A stretch of 64,000 bases of DNA from Spirosoma endbachense (GCF_010233585.1 NZ_CP045997.1:3249779-3313778); one strand, 5' to 3'; numbered from the stretch's first letter, positions 33,010 through 42,101 are shown. Notes: generated by a model from the sequence alone, not told the origin. A program made the numbers and translations.

Positions 33010-33918
33010 TCATTTCTTCTTAAAATCATCCAATGTTCCTTTGATCGTTGCAATAAACTTGCTGTTTTTAAACATTGGATTATCATTTTTATCCAGAACC
33101 TTACACCGAAAATCAATTACATACGGCGTATCCTTTTTGTCGAAAAGCATCTTGGGCAACACGCTCAGGGTTTTCCCCGGCTTGCCGGTTACCGGAAATA
33201 CGACGGGCGTAGTACTCTGCGCCTTGATCAGGATAGGTTCCGGCTGATCGCCCTCCGCAATCTGCTTTCCATCGATCGTGACCGTATAATGAGTGTCCGT
33301 AAAATTGTACGGAAATTTATTCTTATTCCTCACATTGACTTTCGCGGCTACATCCGCCCGCTTGAAGCCAAGTTTTCCGAAATCAATATCCTCAATCTTA
33401 ATCGTTGGAATGTGATATGTCGGTAACCGTCGCTCGGTTGTGGCCGCAAAGATTTTTTCGCCCAGAATCGGTACATCGAGCGCAAAAGAAGCCCGTATTT
33501 TGTAGGTAGTACTGTCAATATTCCTGCGCTCCAGGGTTTCCAGCACCTTCGTTAGTTTCCTGCTAAATAGTTTGGCAGGCATGACAATGAGCGTGCTATC
33601 TCCTGATTTGACCTCAATCGGCTTTTTGTAGGAGTCAACGACCACGGGCGTATCGGCAATATAAAACGTATAGTCAAGCTGGCGTGCTTTAAATCCGACA
33701 GGAAGCGGATTGTCGACCAGCATATACATGTTCATCGTAATCGCATCGTCGCTGATGTCCGTAAAATCAAATCGACTAAGTTCCAGTCGGGGTTTGAGCG
33801 TATTATCGTAAGGGCCGTTCTCAGCGGCAGCGTTGCTTTTGAGTTTACTATACCAACTATACCCCCCGATTGCTCCGGCCAGCAATACGGCCAGGGCAAT
33901 GATCCATCCTTTTTTCAT
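33010..33918 (-). CDS. LEA type 2 family protein, membrane-anchored
   Basis: 302 residues. An N-terminal helix (about 5-22) anchors or targets it. Two LEA_2/WHy-like beta domains follow: one from about 45 (KPRLELSRFDFTDISDDAIT, MYMLVDNPLPVGFKARQLDY), the other from about 165 (PTIKIEDIDFGKLGFKRADV, KVNVRNKNKFPYNFTDTHYT). The typical WHy signature of Asn-Pro-then-hydrophobic strands is seen in VDNPLPV. Such proteins are thought to protect membranes or proteins in desiccation stress, but bacterial ones are little studied. It is preceded by the convergent 34101 gene's promoter region and is alone. Family call is reasonable; function inferred. Confidence 0.8.
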   Translation of the reverse strand: MKKGWIIALAVLLAGAIGGYSWYSKLKSNAAAENGPYDNTLKPRLELSRFDFTDISDDAITMNMYMLVDNPLPVGFKARQLDYTFYIADTPVVVDSYKKPIEVKSGDSTLIVMPAKLFSRKLTKVLETLERRNIDSTTYKIRASFALDVPILGEKIFAATTERRLPTYHIPTIKIEDIDFGKLGFKRADVAAKVNVRNKNKFPYNFTDTHYTVTIDGKQIAEGDQPEPILIKAQSTTPVVFPVTGKPGKTLSVLPKMLFDKKDTPYVIDFRCKVLDKNDNPMFKNSKFIATIKGTLDDFKKK

Positions 33919-34100
33919 AACGTGTCGCGAGTCGTGTAAGACAATGTAACGCTTGTTGGAAGCAGACTGTTTAACAGTCCATTTCCTGTCTGATCGTGTT
34001 GCGAACCGGAGTAGACCTGTTCATCTTTTTTACCGGCAAAAGAGTAAAGATTGACTCTTTTAATCTTACCTAAGTACTCCAAAACATGGCACTCTATCAC

Positions 34101-34739
34101 ATGAGAAAACTTTCGTTCATTCTGGCAATCGGATTAGCCGGAATTTTTATGAATCTGACCATTCGCCCGGCAGCCGATGGTTGGGTTAGCATTTTTGACG
34201 GCAAAACATTCAACGGCTGGAAAATCACCGAGGAGAGTCCAGCAACGTTCAGTGTTCAGGACGGCGCCATTGTTGTGGCAGGTCCCCGCGCTCACTTGTT
34301 CTATGAGGGTCCAGTCCATAATCACGATTTCAAAAATTTTGAGTGGAAAGCACAGGTCATGACAACGCCTGGCTCGAATTCGGGTATGTTTATTCATACA
34401 GCCTATCAGCCATCGGGCTGGCCGTCAAAGGGGTATGAAATCCAGGTGAACCAGAGTCACACCGACTGGCGTAAAACGGGTAGCGTTTATGGTCTTCAGG
34501 ACGTAAAAGAGGTATTTGTAAAAGACAATGAGTGGTATACCGAACACATCATTGTGCAGGGCAAAAAAGTGACGATCAAGGTCAATGACAAGACGATCAA
34601 TGAGTATATGGAACCCGACAGCATCAGTACGGGCAAGTCAATGAAAAAGCTTAGTACGGGCACGGTTGCGCTGCAAGGCCACGACCCGAAAAGCAAAGTC
34701 TTTTACAAGGACATCATGATAAAGGTTCTGCCCGATTGA
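34101..34739 (+). CDS. Secreted DUF1080 (3-keto-disaccharide hydrolase type) protein
   Basis: 212 residues. The signal peptide runs about 1-20 (MRKLSFILAIGLAGIFM), after which GWVSIFDGKTFNGWKITEE opens the classical DUF1080 domain. Later come 'DFKNFEWKAQVMTTPGSNSG' then MFIHTAYQP, SKGYEIQVNQSH, KTGSVYGLQDVKEVFVKD and VALQGHDPKSKVFYKDIMIK. In this family a glutamate in GYEIQ is conserved. Some members hydrolyse 3-keto-glycosides made by Gfo/Idh enzymes, so a link with the 20-25 kb cluster is possible though they are 9 kb apart. An ATG at 34086 would add five residues; the signal peptide fits the ATG at 34101. Confidence 0.85.
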   Translation: MRKLSFILAIGLAGIFMNLTIRPAADGWVSIFDGKTFNGWKITEESPATFSVQDGAIVVAGPRAHLFYEGPVHNHDFKNFEWKAQVMTTPGSNSGMFIHTAYQPSGWPSKGYEIQVNQSHTDWRKTGSVYGLQDVKEVFVKDNEWYTEHIIVQGKKVTIKVNDKTINEYMEPDSISTGKSMKKLSTGTVALQGHDPKSKVFYKDIMIKVLPD

Positions 34740-34759
34740 TCTGGTTAATAGCTAAAAAA

Positions 34760-34806
34760 GGGAATGGGTAATTGAGGTAGAATATTCACCTTAATTACCC
34801 ATTCCC
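34760..34806. terminator. Bidirectional terminator between convergent genes
   Basis: GGGAATGGGTAATT (34760-34773) and AATTACCCATTCCC (34793-34806) form a perfect 14-bp stem. On the minus strand it is followed by a six-T run and on the plus strand by CGTTTT. It separates the DUF1080 and SMP-30-like genes. Confidence 0.85.
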
Positions 34807-34825
34807 CGTTTTGTAGCTGACGTTT

Positions 34826-35845
34826 CTAATTCCCTCCTTCTCTCGGTTTGAATTGCTGAATACTATACTCATTCGCCTGTAGTTGATTGGGATTCTTAGC
34901 CGCTACGGCAGCATTTACCTCACCGATGCGGGCATTCAGCGTGAAAATCTTACCATTAACCTCTGCACTGGTCGTTGCCTGATCATAACCACTGGTGTCG
35001 GTCTCCACAACAGTGAATGTATTCCATCCATCGGAACTACGCACCCGCGAAACCCGATTGCGATTATTCACGATATACAACTCGTTGTTATAGAGAACCA
35101 TACCATCGGCATTGAGCAATGTTGGGCCGGTTATCTGCTGAGGGAGGGTCGGCTTATTCAGATCAACCCGGTATAGGCTCCCTTCGTTGGATTTGGCCAC
35201 AATCAGAAATTTGTCGGGATGATAGACAATGCCATTCAGATTAAAGCCCTGATTTCCAGCAAACAAGGGAGAATTGACCAGTATGCTGGGTTGGGTTGAA
35301 TCGGCGGGGACTTTATAAATCACCGGGGAAAACGAGTCTGTCACGTACGCATTTCCGCTAGGGTCAAAAGCTATATCATTGGCAAAATGAGCAGAATTCG
35401 GGAACCACTGGGTCAGATCGACCCGCTTGATATTTTGACCTGTGGCAAGATCATACACAAACAAGCCTGCTGTTTTGCCTGTCGTTTCTGGCTTACTCTT
35501 GGTTGATACGCCCAAATCACCATTGCAGACATAGAGTTTACCTTCCCGTACTTTAATGCCAATCGCACTGATGAGCATCGCATCATCAGCAATTGGGCTT
35601 ATATCGATGTAGCGACCATTCTGATCGACCGTTCCAACTTTTCCCTGAGTGATTGAACTGACTAGAAATTTATCGAGCGCGGGCGAATAAGCAACCCCTT
35701 CCGGGTACTGTCGATTAGCCGAAAACTGGATACGGCCGGGAAAAACCGACGCGTTAAATTCAGGATCCAACGTATTGCAGGCCGATAGGCAACTAACTAA
35801 TGTAAGCAGTCGGCAGGCTCTTTTGACGAAACTATTCATTGGCAT
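34826..35845 (-). CDS. SMP-30/gluconolactonase-like beta-propeller lipoprotein
   Basis: 339 residues. A lipobox LSAC places the lipidated Cys at 23. The body is a six-bladed propeller: 'RQYPEGVAYSPALDKFLVSS' (about 46-65), GKVGTVDQNGRYIDISPI (69-86), NDIAFDPSGNAYVTDSFSPVI (155-175), FNLNGIVYHPDKFLIVAKSN and NADGMVLYNNELYIVNNRNR, each a blade repeat as in SMP-30 and strictosidine synthase-type proteins. Metal-binding Glu and Asn/Asp positions (PEGVA, NDIAFD, NADGM) are in place. It is probably a periplasmic or outer-membrane-bound lactonase or binding protein. It converges with the DUF1080 gene. Substrate unknown. Confidence 0.83.
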   Translation of the reverse strand: MPMNSFVKRACRLLTLVSCLSACNTLDPEFNASVFPGRIQFSANRQYPEGVAYSPALDKFLVSSITQGKVGTVDQNGRYIDISPIADDAMLISAIGIKVREGKLYVCNGDLGVSTKSKPETTGKTAGLFVYDLATGQNIKRVDLTQWFPNSAHFANDIAFDPSGNAYVTDSFSPVIYKVPADSTQPSILVNSPLFAGNQGFNLNGIVYHPDKFLIVAKSNEGSLYRVDLNKPTLPQQITGPTLLNADGMVLYNNELYIVNNRNRVSRVRSSDGWNTFTVVETDTSGYDQATTSAEVNGKIFTLNARIGEVNAAVAAKNPNQLQANEYSIQQFKPREGGN

Positions 35846-36075
35846 AAGATCTTACAGACGGTCAATCAATTCATACGTTCATGCTACTTACAGACTAACT
35901 GTTCATTTTTTACATATAGGACTTTCGGTTGAGTTTGGCTCCCCGAAAAAGTCTAATTATATACCGAAGCCTGATCCCGCTAATCTTTTACTCAACTGTG
36001 CAAGATTGAGGCCAATCGATACGATCGTGATTACAAAAACTATCCCTTCGTTTTTGTGTTCTATATATACCAGGT

Positions 36076-36119
36076 CTTTCGCTCAGAATCGTGCCATGGC
36101 AACGCTTTTGAGCGAAAAG
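36076..36119 (+). promoter_or_regulatory. Stem-forming leader in the 35846-36147 gap
   Basis: CTTTCGCTCA (36076-36085) pairs with TGAGCGAAAAG (36109-36119) with one extra A. It lies 28 bases upstream of the small gene at 36148. The stem could modulate its translation or transcription. The rest of the 302-base gap contains AT-rich sequence and no gene that I can support. Confidence 0.35.
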
Positions 36120-36147
36120 CCTACTAAAAATAACTCCTTACAACGCT

Positions 36148-36507
36148 ATGAACCATTTTGAAACCCTTACTGAAGCGATGGAGGACCTGCGCAGCCGTGG
36201 CTACACGCATGAGTTTGCTCCTAAGAAAGATTTTCTGGTCGAACAAAGCACCGAAACCAAACTACGCGGTGAAGAATTTAACGTAGACGAATTTCACCGT
36301 TTCGAAGGCACGTCCGACCCCGGTGATGAAATGACCCTGTATGCCATTACGACGAATGGCGGCCTGAAAGGTGTGTTTGTTTCGGCACAGGGGACTTATG
36401 CCAACGAAGTGTCGTCTGAATTGATGGCAAAGTTCAATATAACCGACCGCCGGGAGGTAAATACACAAGGTTCTGTTGAGCCAATTGCGCATTTACCAGC
36501 AAGCTGA
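36148..36507 (+). CDS. Small conserved cytosolic protein of unknown function
   Basis: 119 residues, acidic. It reads MNHFETLTEAMEDLRSRGYT, then HEFAPKKDFLVEQSTETKLR, 'FNVDEFHRFEGTSDPGDEMT' and LYAITTNGGLKGVFVSAQGTYA, then NEVSSELMAKFNI. This composition and order match a small Bacteroidota family that databases often label as a phosphoribosylpyrophosphate synthetase; no phosphoribosyltransferase motif is visible, so that name should not be used. It is probably a single-domain alpha/beta protein. It is followed by a terminator and the queA promoter. Function unknown. Confidence 0.75.
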   Translation: MNHFETLTEAMEDLRSRGYTHEFAPKKDFLVEQSTETKLRGEEFNVDEFHRFEGTSDPGDEMTLYAITTNGGLKGVFVSAQGTYANEVSSELMAKFNITDRREVNTQGSVEPIAHLPAS

Positions 36508-36538
36508 TAAATGTTTTTGATCATATTTGCAAGAAAAC

Positions 36539-36569
36539 AACCCGGAACATGTCAAATTTTCCGGGTTTT
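36539..36569 (+). terminator. Terminator after the 36148 gene
   Basis: AACCCGGAA (36539-36547) pairs with TTCCGGGTT (36559-36567), a perfect 9-bp stem with an 11-base loop and a TTTT tail. It is 32 bases after the stop and just before the queA -7 box. Confidence 0.7.
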
Positions 36570-36573
36570 ACAC

Positions 36574-36581
36574 TATATTTG
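36574..36581 (+). promoter_or_regulatory. -7 box of queA
   Basis: TATATTTG matches TAnnTTTG exactly and lies 46 bases before the queA ATG. It begins directly after the preceding terminator, a tight terminator-promoter arrangement. Confidence 0.55.
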
Positions 36582-36627
36582 CGGCCTTTACACAAAAACG
36601 CGCTGTTCTTTTCCGTACTGATACGCC

Positions 36628-37671
36628 ATGAAGTTATCCGAGTTTAAATTTGATTTGCCCGAAAGTTTAATTGCCAAATACCCAGTTGAGCGGGGTGAAT
36701 CACGGTTAATGGTTGTTGACCGTAAAACAAAAACCATTGAGCACAAGCAGTTTTCGGATATACTGAGTTATTTCAGTGACGGCGACGTGATGGTCATCAA
36801 CAATACAAAAGTATTTCCGGCAAGATTATACGGCAATAAAGAAAAGACTGGTGCTAAAATCGAAGTTTTTTTGCTGCGTGAACTCAACCGTGAGATGAAG
36901 CTCTGGGACGTATTAGTCGATCCAGCCCGCAAAATCCGCGTTGGGAATAAACTCTATTTCGGTGATAGTGATCTGGTAGCCGAAGTGATCGACAATACAA
37001 CATCGCGTGGCCGTACGATCCGGTTCCTCTTCGATGGCAATCATGAAGAGTTCATGAAAGCAGTTGATGAACTGGGCGAAACCCCACTTCCCCGCGAGAT
37101 CAATCGCGACGCTGAGCTTTCTGACCGCGATCTTTACCAAACGGTTTTTGCTGAACATGTTGGTGCGGTAGCCGCCCCGACAGCTGGTTTGCATTTTACG
37201 CGAGCCATGATGAAGCGGATGGAAATTAAAGGCATTCATTTTGCCCCCATCACCTTACACGTCGGCCTGGGCACATTCCGTCAGGTTGACGTTGAAGACC
37301 TCACCAAGCACAAAACCGACTCAGAAAACTATCGTATTCCCGAAGATGCGGCTCAGATCGTCAATACGGCCCTCGATGGCGGCAGACGTGTTTGTGCAGT
37401 TGGCACTACGTCGCTTAAAGCCATTGAATCGTCGGTATCGGCCAATAGCCGCCTGAAGCCCGTAGAAGGCTGGACAGATAAATTTATCTTTCCTCCCTAC
37501 GACTTCAAAATTGCAAACTCATTGCTGACCAGCCTGCACCTGCCAGAGTCGATCCTGATTATGATGACCAGTGCATTCGGTGGACATGAACTGATCAAAC
37601 ACGCTTACGAAGTAGCAATCAAAGAAAAATATCGCTTTTTCAGCTACGGCGACGCGATGCTGATTCTTTAA
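36628..37671 (+). CDS. queA: S-adenosylmethionine:tRNA ribosyltransferase-isomerase
   Basis: Transfers and rearranges the ribosyl part of SAM onto 7-aminomethyl-7-deazaguanine in tRNA to give epoxyqueuosine. 347 residues, standard. Signature segments: [40 protein letters not shown], '[20 protein letters not shown]' with the family motif [18 protein letters not shown] and the Gly-Thr-Thr-Ser in '[14 protein letters not shown]'. The last part ends GDAMLIL. It is cytosolic, and a terminator hairpin follows about 39 bases after the stop, before ispD. No other queuosine genes are adjacent. Expected role is housekeeping tRNA modification. Confidence 0.95.
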   Translation: MKLSEFKFDLPESLIAKYPVERGESRLMVVDRKTKTIEHKQFSDILSYFSDGDVMVINNTKVFPARLYGNKEKTGAKIEVFLLRELNREMKLWDVLVDPARKIRVGNKLYFGDSDLVAEVIDNTTSRGRTIRFLFDGNHEEFMKAVDELGETPLPREINRDAELSDRDLYQTVFAEHVGAVAAPTAGLHFTRAMMKRMEIKGIHFAPITLHVGLGTFRQVDVEDLTKHKTDSENYRIPEDAAQIVNTALDGGRRVCAVGTTSLKAIESSVSANSRLKPVEGWTDKFIFPPYDFKIANSLLTSLHLPESILIMMTSAFGGHELIKHAYEVAIKEKYRFFSYGDAMLIL

Positions 37672-37710
37672 AACAATTAGTTGGTGAGTCAATCACCTGA
37701 TAAGTACTTT

Positions 37711-37736
37711 TGAGGGGCTTTATGGCCCCTCATTTT
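37711..37736 (+). terminator. Terminator between queA and ispD
   Basis: TGAGGGGC (37711-37718) pairs with GCCCCTCA (37725-37732), a perfect 8-bp stem with a 6-base loop and a TTTTG tail. It overlaps an ATG (37722) in frame with ispD, which is therefore not the likely start. Confidence 0.7.
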
Positions 37737-37739
37737 GTT

Positions 37740-38423
37740 ATGACGAATTCAGGCACCAACGCGCCAAACCATCATCATTTTGCGATTATTGTTGCCGGTG
37801 GAAGCGGCAGCCGGATGAAATCCGATGTGCCGAAGCAGTTTCTATTGCTCAACGGAAAACCCATTCTTCAACACACACTCGAACAGTTTCTGGCCGTAAT
37901 TCCGGCTTCCCGGATCATTCTGGTACTCCCTGCCCGCGATCAGATGATCTGGTCAGCCCTCTGCGACCAACATAATTTTCATCCTTCAATACAGATCGTT
38001 ACGGGTGGAGCCACTCGTTTTCAATCCGTTCGTAACGGGCTGGCTGCCATTGAGGTCGATGAAGGATTAGTTGCTGTTCACGACGGTGTCCGGCCGTTTA
38101 TTACGCCGGATATTATTAGTACCAGCTTCGAGACGGCTGCCCAAACGGGATCGGCCGTGACCTGCGTACCCGTGAAGGATTCGGTGCGAGTTGTTGAGCC
38201 AGACGGAAGTAGCAAGGCTGTTGACCGAAGTCTGTATCGCCTGATACAAACTCCTCAAACCTTCCAGCTGGGTTTATTCCGGCAAGCGTTTAAGGTAGAG
38301 GAACAACCATTTTTTACCGATTGTGCCAGCGTAATGGAATATTCTGGCTTCCCGATTACGCTCATCGAAGGGTCGTACGAGAATATCAAGATCACAACAC
38401 CCGACGATTTGAGAGGGCGTTAA
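37740..38423 (+). CDS. ispD: 2-C-methyl-D-erythritol 4-phosphate cytidylyltransferase
   Basis: Third enzyme of the MEP isoprenoid pathway: it makes CDP-methylerythritol from MEP and CTP. 227 residues. The nucleotide-binding loop VAGGSGSRMKSDVPKQFLLL is near 19-38, the HDGVRPF motif near 115, and 'AVTCVPVKDSVRVVE' near 140-154. The open frame extends upstream to 37710, but homologues start near the ATG at 37740, and a transcription terminator occupies 37711-37736. Its promoter must lie within or near that hairpin. Cytosolic housekeeping enzyme; identification firm. Confidence 0.93.
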   Translation: MTNSGTNAPNHHHFAIIVAGGSGSRMKSDVPKQFLLLNGKPILQHTLEQFLAVIPASRIILVLPARDQMIWSALCDQHNFHPSIQIVTGGATRFQSVRNGLAAIEVDEGLVAVHDGVRPFITPDIISTSFETAAQTGSAVTCVPVKDSVRVVEPDGSSKAVDRSLYRLIQTPQTFQLGLFRQAFKVEEQPFFTDCASVMEYSGFPITLIEGSYENIKITTPDDLRGR

Positions 38424-38462
38424 CCGAACGGAGCAAAAAGGAGCCGATGAGACCTGACCAGC

Positions 38463-39905
38463 CTAAAGGTTAGCGCAGTAATCACTACTCATATCGTGAA
38501 TCTGCTCAAGCAACCCCTCCAGTTGAACGTCTGTTGTTAGCGGGTTCATCAGCGATACCCGCAGGTAAACCCGCCCTCGTAATGTCGTTTGTACGATGTA
38601 AAAGCGGCCATCTTTCAACAACCGATCGCGGAGTTGCGTATTCAGTGCATCGAGTTCGTCGGACATAGGCTCACCGCCAACATAGCGAAAACAGACGATA
38701 TTGCTTTCTGGCTCAACAGCGAGTTCGAAGTCAGGCCGGTGTCGTACCAGATCGGCAAAACGCCGTGCCAGCCCGTAAAGTGTTTCGACATTGGCCGTGA
38801 AGATTTCCTCACCATACGTTCGTAAAACGGTATAAACTTTCACGCTCATCATCAGTTTGGTACACTCAAAAGCCCGCTTACCTGAATTGAACCAGTCTTT
38901 TGCGGTGGCATCGGCCCAGAGGTACTGTGCTTTTTGCTGAAATGTCTGATACGAGTCGGCGTCACGTTGGTAAAGAACTGCTGTCACCAGCGCGGGGATC
39001 ATCATCATTTTGTGGAAATCGACCACTACTGAATCGGCACGTTCGATACCCTGAACCAGCAATCGGTATTTATCCGAAAGAACGACAGCCCCACCATGCG
39101 CCCCATCGACGTGGAACCATAACTTGTGTTTCTGACAGAAATCGGCGATGGCTACCAGATTATCGTACGAGCCGGTCGAGGTTGAGCAGGCGCTACCCAC
39201 AACGGCAAAAACCGTTAATCCAGCTTCCTTTGCCTGCTCCAGATAGTTCTCCAGCAACTCGGTTCGCATCTGAAAGCGATCATTTGTCGGAATTTTGATA
39301 ATGCCTTCGCTACCGAGTCCCATAATTCGGGCGGCCCGGTCTACACAATAGTGGGCTTCTTCAGAAACCATAATCGCTAACCGGGTTGTATGCCCTGCTT
39401 CCCAGACGTCTGTTGGGGCCGTTACGGCTCGGGCGGTGAGCAGGGCTGTCAGGTTTGCGAGGGTTCCTCCCGAAGTTAGCACCCCACTGGCATCATTGCC
39501 AAAATTCATTTTCCGGGCGAGCCACTGGGTTACAATGCGTTCGAGCGCGTTGGCCGTCATCCCCATTTCGTATACGGCCATCCCGTTATTAAGCAGGCCG
39601 GTCAACAGACCGGTTAGTGCCGCCAGCGGTAGTGGCGGGGCAACCTGATGCCCCATAAATCGTGGATTGTGTAAATGAATGGATCGCTGCACGATGTCGG
39701 CCAGTAAAGGCAACGGATCAGCATTGGCTGGCTTCTGAAAATCGGCTTTCCAGTAGGCCAATTGTTCATCGGGTTCAGCATAGGGCAAAACGGCTTGTTC
39801 GGCCTTTCCAACTGTATCGAGATGATCTGCCAGTAGATCGACCAGCGCGTGTGCCTGGTGGCGAAATGTCTCGGAAGAGTAAGCAGCAAGTAATGAATCA
39901 TTCAT
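38463..39905 (-). CDS. PLP-dependent group II amino-acid decarboxylase
   Basis: 480 residues, cytosolic. The group II decarboxylase layout is clear: SGGTLANLTALLTARAV near 148-164, 'AEEAHYCVDRAARIMG'-type cofactor His context near 185, LWFHVDGAHGGAVVLSDKY near 264-282 with the Asp that binds PLP, and VVVDFHKMMMIPALV near 293-307 with the Schiff-base Lys at about 299 (predicted). Relatives act on diaminobutyrate, aromatic amino acids or glutamate. The conserved Cys-Ser-Thr-Ser-Thr-Gly motif ('GSACSTSTGSYD') is present. It is divergent from a LysR regulator, which probably controls it. The amino-acid substrate cannot be read from sequence alone. Confidence 0.88.
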   Translation of the reverse strand: MNDSLLAAYSSETFRHQAHALVDLLADHLDTVGKAEQAVLPYAEPDEQLAYWKADFQKPANADPLPLLADIVQRSIHLHNPRFMGHQVAPPLPLAALTGLLTGLLNNGMAVYEMGMTANALERIVTQWLARKMNFGNDASGVLTSGGTLANLTALLTARAVTAPTDVWEAGHTTRLAIMVSEEAHYCVDRAARIMGLGSEGIIKIPTNDRFQMRTELLENYLEQAKEAGLTVFAVVGSACSTSTGSYDNLVAIADFCQKHKLWFHVDGAHGGAVVLSDKYRLLVQGIERADSVVVDFHKMMMIPALVTAVLYQRDADSYQTFQQKAQYLWADATAKDWFNSGKRAFECTKLMMSVKVYTVLRTYGEEIFTANVETLYGLARRFADLVRHRPDFELAVEPESNIVCFRYVGGEPMSDELDALNTQLRDRLLKDGRFYIVQTTLRGRVYLRVSLMNPLTTDVQLEGLLEQIHDMSSDYCANL

Positions 39906-39963
39906 GGCATTAGCTACCTGACTGGGGCTTTGTTGGTGTCATTCTTCGAGCAAAAGAAGAACT

Positions 39964-39994
39964 TAATTTTGATACACGGAAATGCTTAATTTTG
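39964..39994 (+). promoter_or_regulatory. Two tandem -7 boxes ahead of the LysR gene
   Basis: TAATTTTG occurs at 39964-39971 and 39987-39994 (exact TAnnTTTG), each inside a 12-base direct repeat TTAATTTTGATA spaced 23 bases apart. The second ends 25 bases before the GTG of LysR. They may be dual start sites or a regulator binding pair in the 114-base spacer between the LysR and decarboxylase genes. Confidence 0.45.
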
Positions 39995-40019
39995 ATAAAT
40001 TGATAGCAGAATCGCATCA

Positions 40020-40895
40020 GTGGACATTTATCAGCTCAAGCATTTTCTGGCCTTAGCCAGTACACTAAATTACCGGAAGACTGCCGAGAACGTCTTCATT
40101 GCCCAACCTGCCCTGAGTCGACAGATTCAGCAGTTGGAGCGTGAAGTTGGTGCCTTATTATTCAAGCGCGATAAACGCAACGTTGCATTAACGCCGGCGG
40201 GCATCTATCTTCAACAGGAAGCAGGTCGTTTGATTGAACAACTGGAGCAGGCTTTTCGACGAACGGCACAAATTCATCGGGGCGAAGCGGGCGAGATTCG
40301 GATTGGCCATGCCAGTTCGGCCATGCAGTCAATTCTGCCGAAGTTACTGGTCAGTATTCGCGAGAAAACGCCTGATCTGCGGGCAATCCTGATGGAGACG
40401 CCCAATCGCTTTCAGATGGAAGCACTCCTGAATCGGGAAATAGACGTAGGCTTTTCGCCTAACATCATTGCTCCACCAGCCATCAGTAGCCGAGTTGTTT
40501 ACACAGAGAACTTCGTGGTGATCTTGCCTGAAAATCATCCTGTAAGCCCGGAATCCTTTTCGGACCTGTCTGTTTTTGCCCACGACTCATTTATTTTGCC
40601 ACCCCAGTCTGAAGGGAGTGGCTATGTCGAAAGCATTCAGGCGATGTGTCAGCAGCATGGTTTTCTGCCGCATATTGCCTATGAATCGGCTTACTCGGGG
40701 ACGGTTTTACGGCTGGTAGAAGCAGGTATGGGTATTTCTATTGAACCGATGTCAGCATTGCGTGGTCAAAATCTTCGGCTCAAAACCATTGACTTAATCA
40801 ACGTATCCCAGAAAGCAGAAATGCATATGCTATGGCTTACCGAACGTACCACCGAGCTCCAACCATTTTTTACCTTAGTCGACCAGATTTTATAA
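40020..40895 (+). CDS. LysR-family transcriptional regulator
   Basis: 291 residues. The N-terminal winged helix is textbook: DIYQLKHFLALASTLNYRKT, AENVFIAQPALSRQIQQLER and KRDKRNVALTPAGIYL. The effector-binding domain runs from about 92 ('IRIGHASSAMQSILPKLLVS', DVGFSPNIIAPPAI, then VRLVEAGMGISIEP-like). The start is GTG (40020): homologues begin at this position. It is divergent from the PLP decarboxylase gene at 38463-39905, the usual LysR target arrangement, and ends 5 bases before meaB, so the two could be co-transcribed. The effector is unknown. Confidence 0.88.
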   Translation: MDIYQLKHFLALASTLNYRKTAENVFIAQPALSRQIQQLEREVGALLFKRDKRNVALTPAGIYLQQEAGRLIEQLEQAFRRTAQIHRGEAGEIRIGHASSAMQSILPKLLVSIREKTPDLRAILMETPNRFQMEALLNREIDVGFSPNIIAPPAISSRVVYTENFVVILPENHPVSPESFSDLSVFAHDSFILPPQSEGSGYVESIQAMCQQHGFLPHIAYESAYSGTVLRLVEAGMGISIEPMSALRGQNLRLKTIDLINVSQKAEMHMLWLTERTTELQPFFTLVDQIL

Positions 40896-40900
40896 CGTAC

Positions 40901-41896
40901 ATGCGTAACCGACTATCTTCCGATCAATACGCTACTGGTATTCTGGCCGGCGATCGGCTTCTTTTGAGCCGGGCTATTACGCTCATAGAAAGCCGACGCT
41001 CCGACGATCAGGCCCTGGCACAGGAGGTGCTGGCAAACGTAGTCGCTCAAACGGCCAGTTCACGCTCCGAATCATCCATTCGTGTCGGCATTACGGGTGT
41101 ACCTGGTGTTGGTAAAAGCACATTCATCGAAGCCCTGGGTAAACACCTGACCGAACTTGGCCATCGACTGGCAGTGCTGGCCGTTGACCCCACCAGTCAA
41201 CGCTCGGGCGGGAGCTTACTCGGTGACAAAACCCGCATGGAAACGTTGTCCATGAATCCAGATGCTTACATTCGTCCTTCGCCAGCAGGCGACTCGCTGG
41301 GGGGTGTAGCGCAACGCACGCGCGAGACCATTCTTTTGTGTGAAGCCGCCGGATTTGACATTATTTTGGTTGAAACGGTGGGCGTAGGTCAATCCGAAAC
41401 GGTTGTTCATGGCATGGTCGATTTCTTTCTGCTGTTAATGCTGGCAGGGGCAGGCGACGAACTCCAGGGAATGAAACGTGGCATCATGGAGCTAGCCGAT
41501 GCACTGGCCATTACCAAAGCCGACGACGATAATATAGCGCACGCCCGGCGTGCCCAGGTCGATTACCAGAATGCCTTACATCTCTTCCCGCCTACCGGTA
41601 CAGGCTGGTTTCCACCCGTACTGACCTGCTCTGCCCTGACTGGCGATGGCATAGCAGCCATCTGGCAAATGATTCTGGAATACCAGCAGCTATCCACAGC
41701 GAATGGCTATCGTAAACAACGGAGACAGGAACAGCAATTAACCTGGTTTCGCTCGTTAATCCAGCACGAACTAAATGCCCGGTTTTACGCCCAGGCAGGC
41801 ATGCGCGAGCGGCTGGAAACCATCGAAAATAAGGTCAAAGCAGGCACCTTGCTACCCGTTCCGGCCGTACAGACTTTGCTGGATTCCAGCCTTTAG
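40901..41896 (+). CDS. meaB: MeaB-type GTPase chaperone of methylmalonyl-CoA mutase
   Basis: 331 residues, usual length. The G-protein P-loop GVPGVGKST is near 67-75, VDPTSQRSGGSLLGDKTRM near 98-116 is the family's switch I signature, VETVGVGQSETVV near 158-170 holds switch II, and ITKADDDN near 205 is the base-recognition part. MeaB loads and protects adenosylcobalamin-dependent mutases. The frame extends upstream into LysR (40832), but ATG 40901, 5 bases after the LysR stop, gives the family start MRNRLSSDQYATGIL. No mutase gene is in the window. Confidence 0.92.
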   Translation: MRNRLSSDQYATGILAGDRLLLSRAITLIESRRSDDQALAQEVLANVVAQTASSRSESSIRVGITGVPGVGKSTFIEALGKHLTELGHRLAVLAVDPTSQRSGGSLLGDKTRMETLSMNPDAYIRPSPAGDSLGGVAQRTRETILLCEAAGFDIILVETVGVGQSETVVHGMVDFFLLLMLAGAGDELQGMKRGIMELADALAITKADDDNIAHARRAQVDYQNALHLFPPTGTGWFPPVLTCSALTGDGIAAIWQMILEYQQLSTANGYRKQRRQEQQLTWFRSLIQHELNARFYAQAGMRERLETIENKVKAGTLLPVPAVQTLLDSSL

Positions 41897-42101
41897 CGGG
41901 CTGTATTTGACTGATTGTAGCGTAAGTAATGAAATAAAAATATCGATTAGCCAAACCGAATGGCCAAACATATAATTTACTGGTAACTAGATCATTAACT
42001 ACTTTAGAGAAGTAACCCGTTAACTGCTGCGCAACGACTATTCACCGCGAACCGCCTATCGACGACAGCAACCTGCTTACTTCTTTTTTATTTTTACAGT
42101 C

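Noticed and set aside
36148..36507. Phosphoribosylpyrophosphate synthetase
   Set aside because: Too short (119 residues) and has no PRPP-binding motif; the label is a common misannotation.
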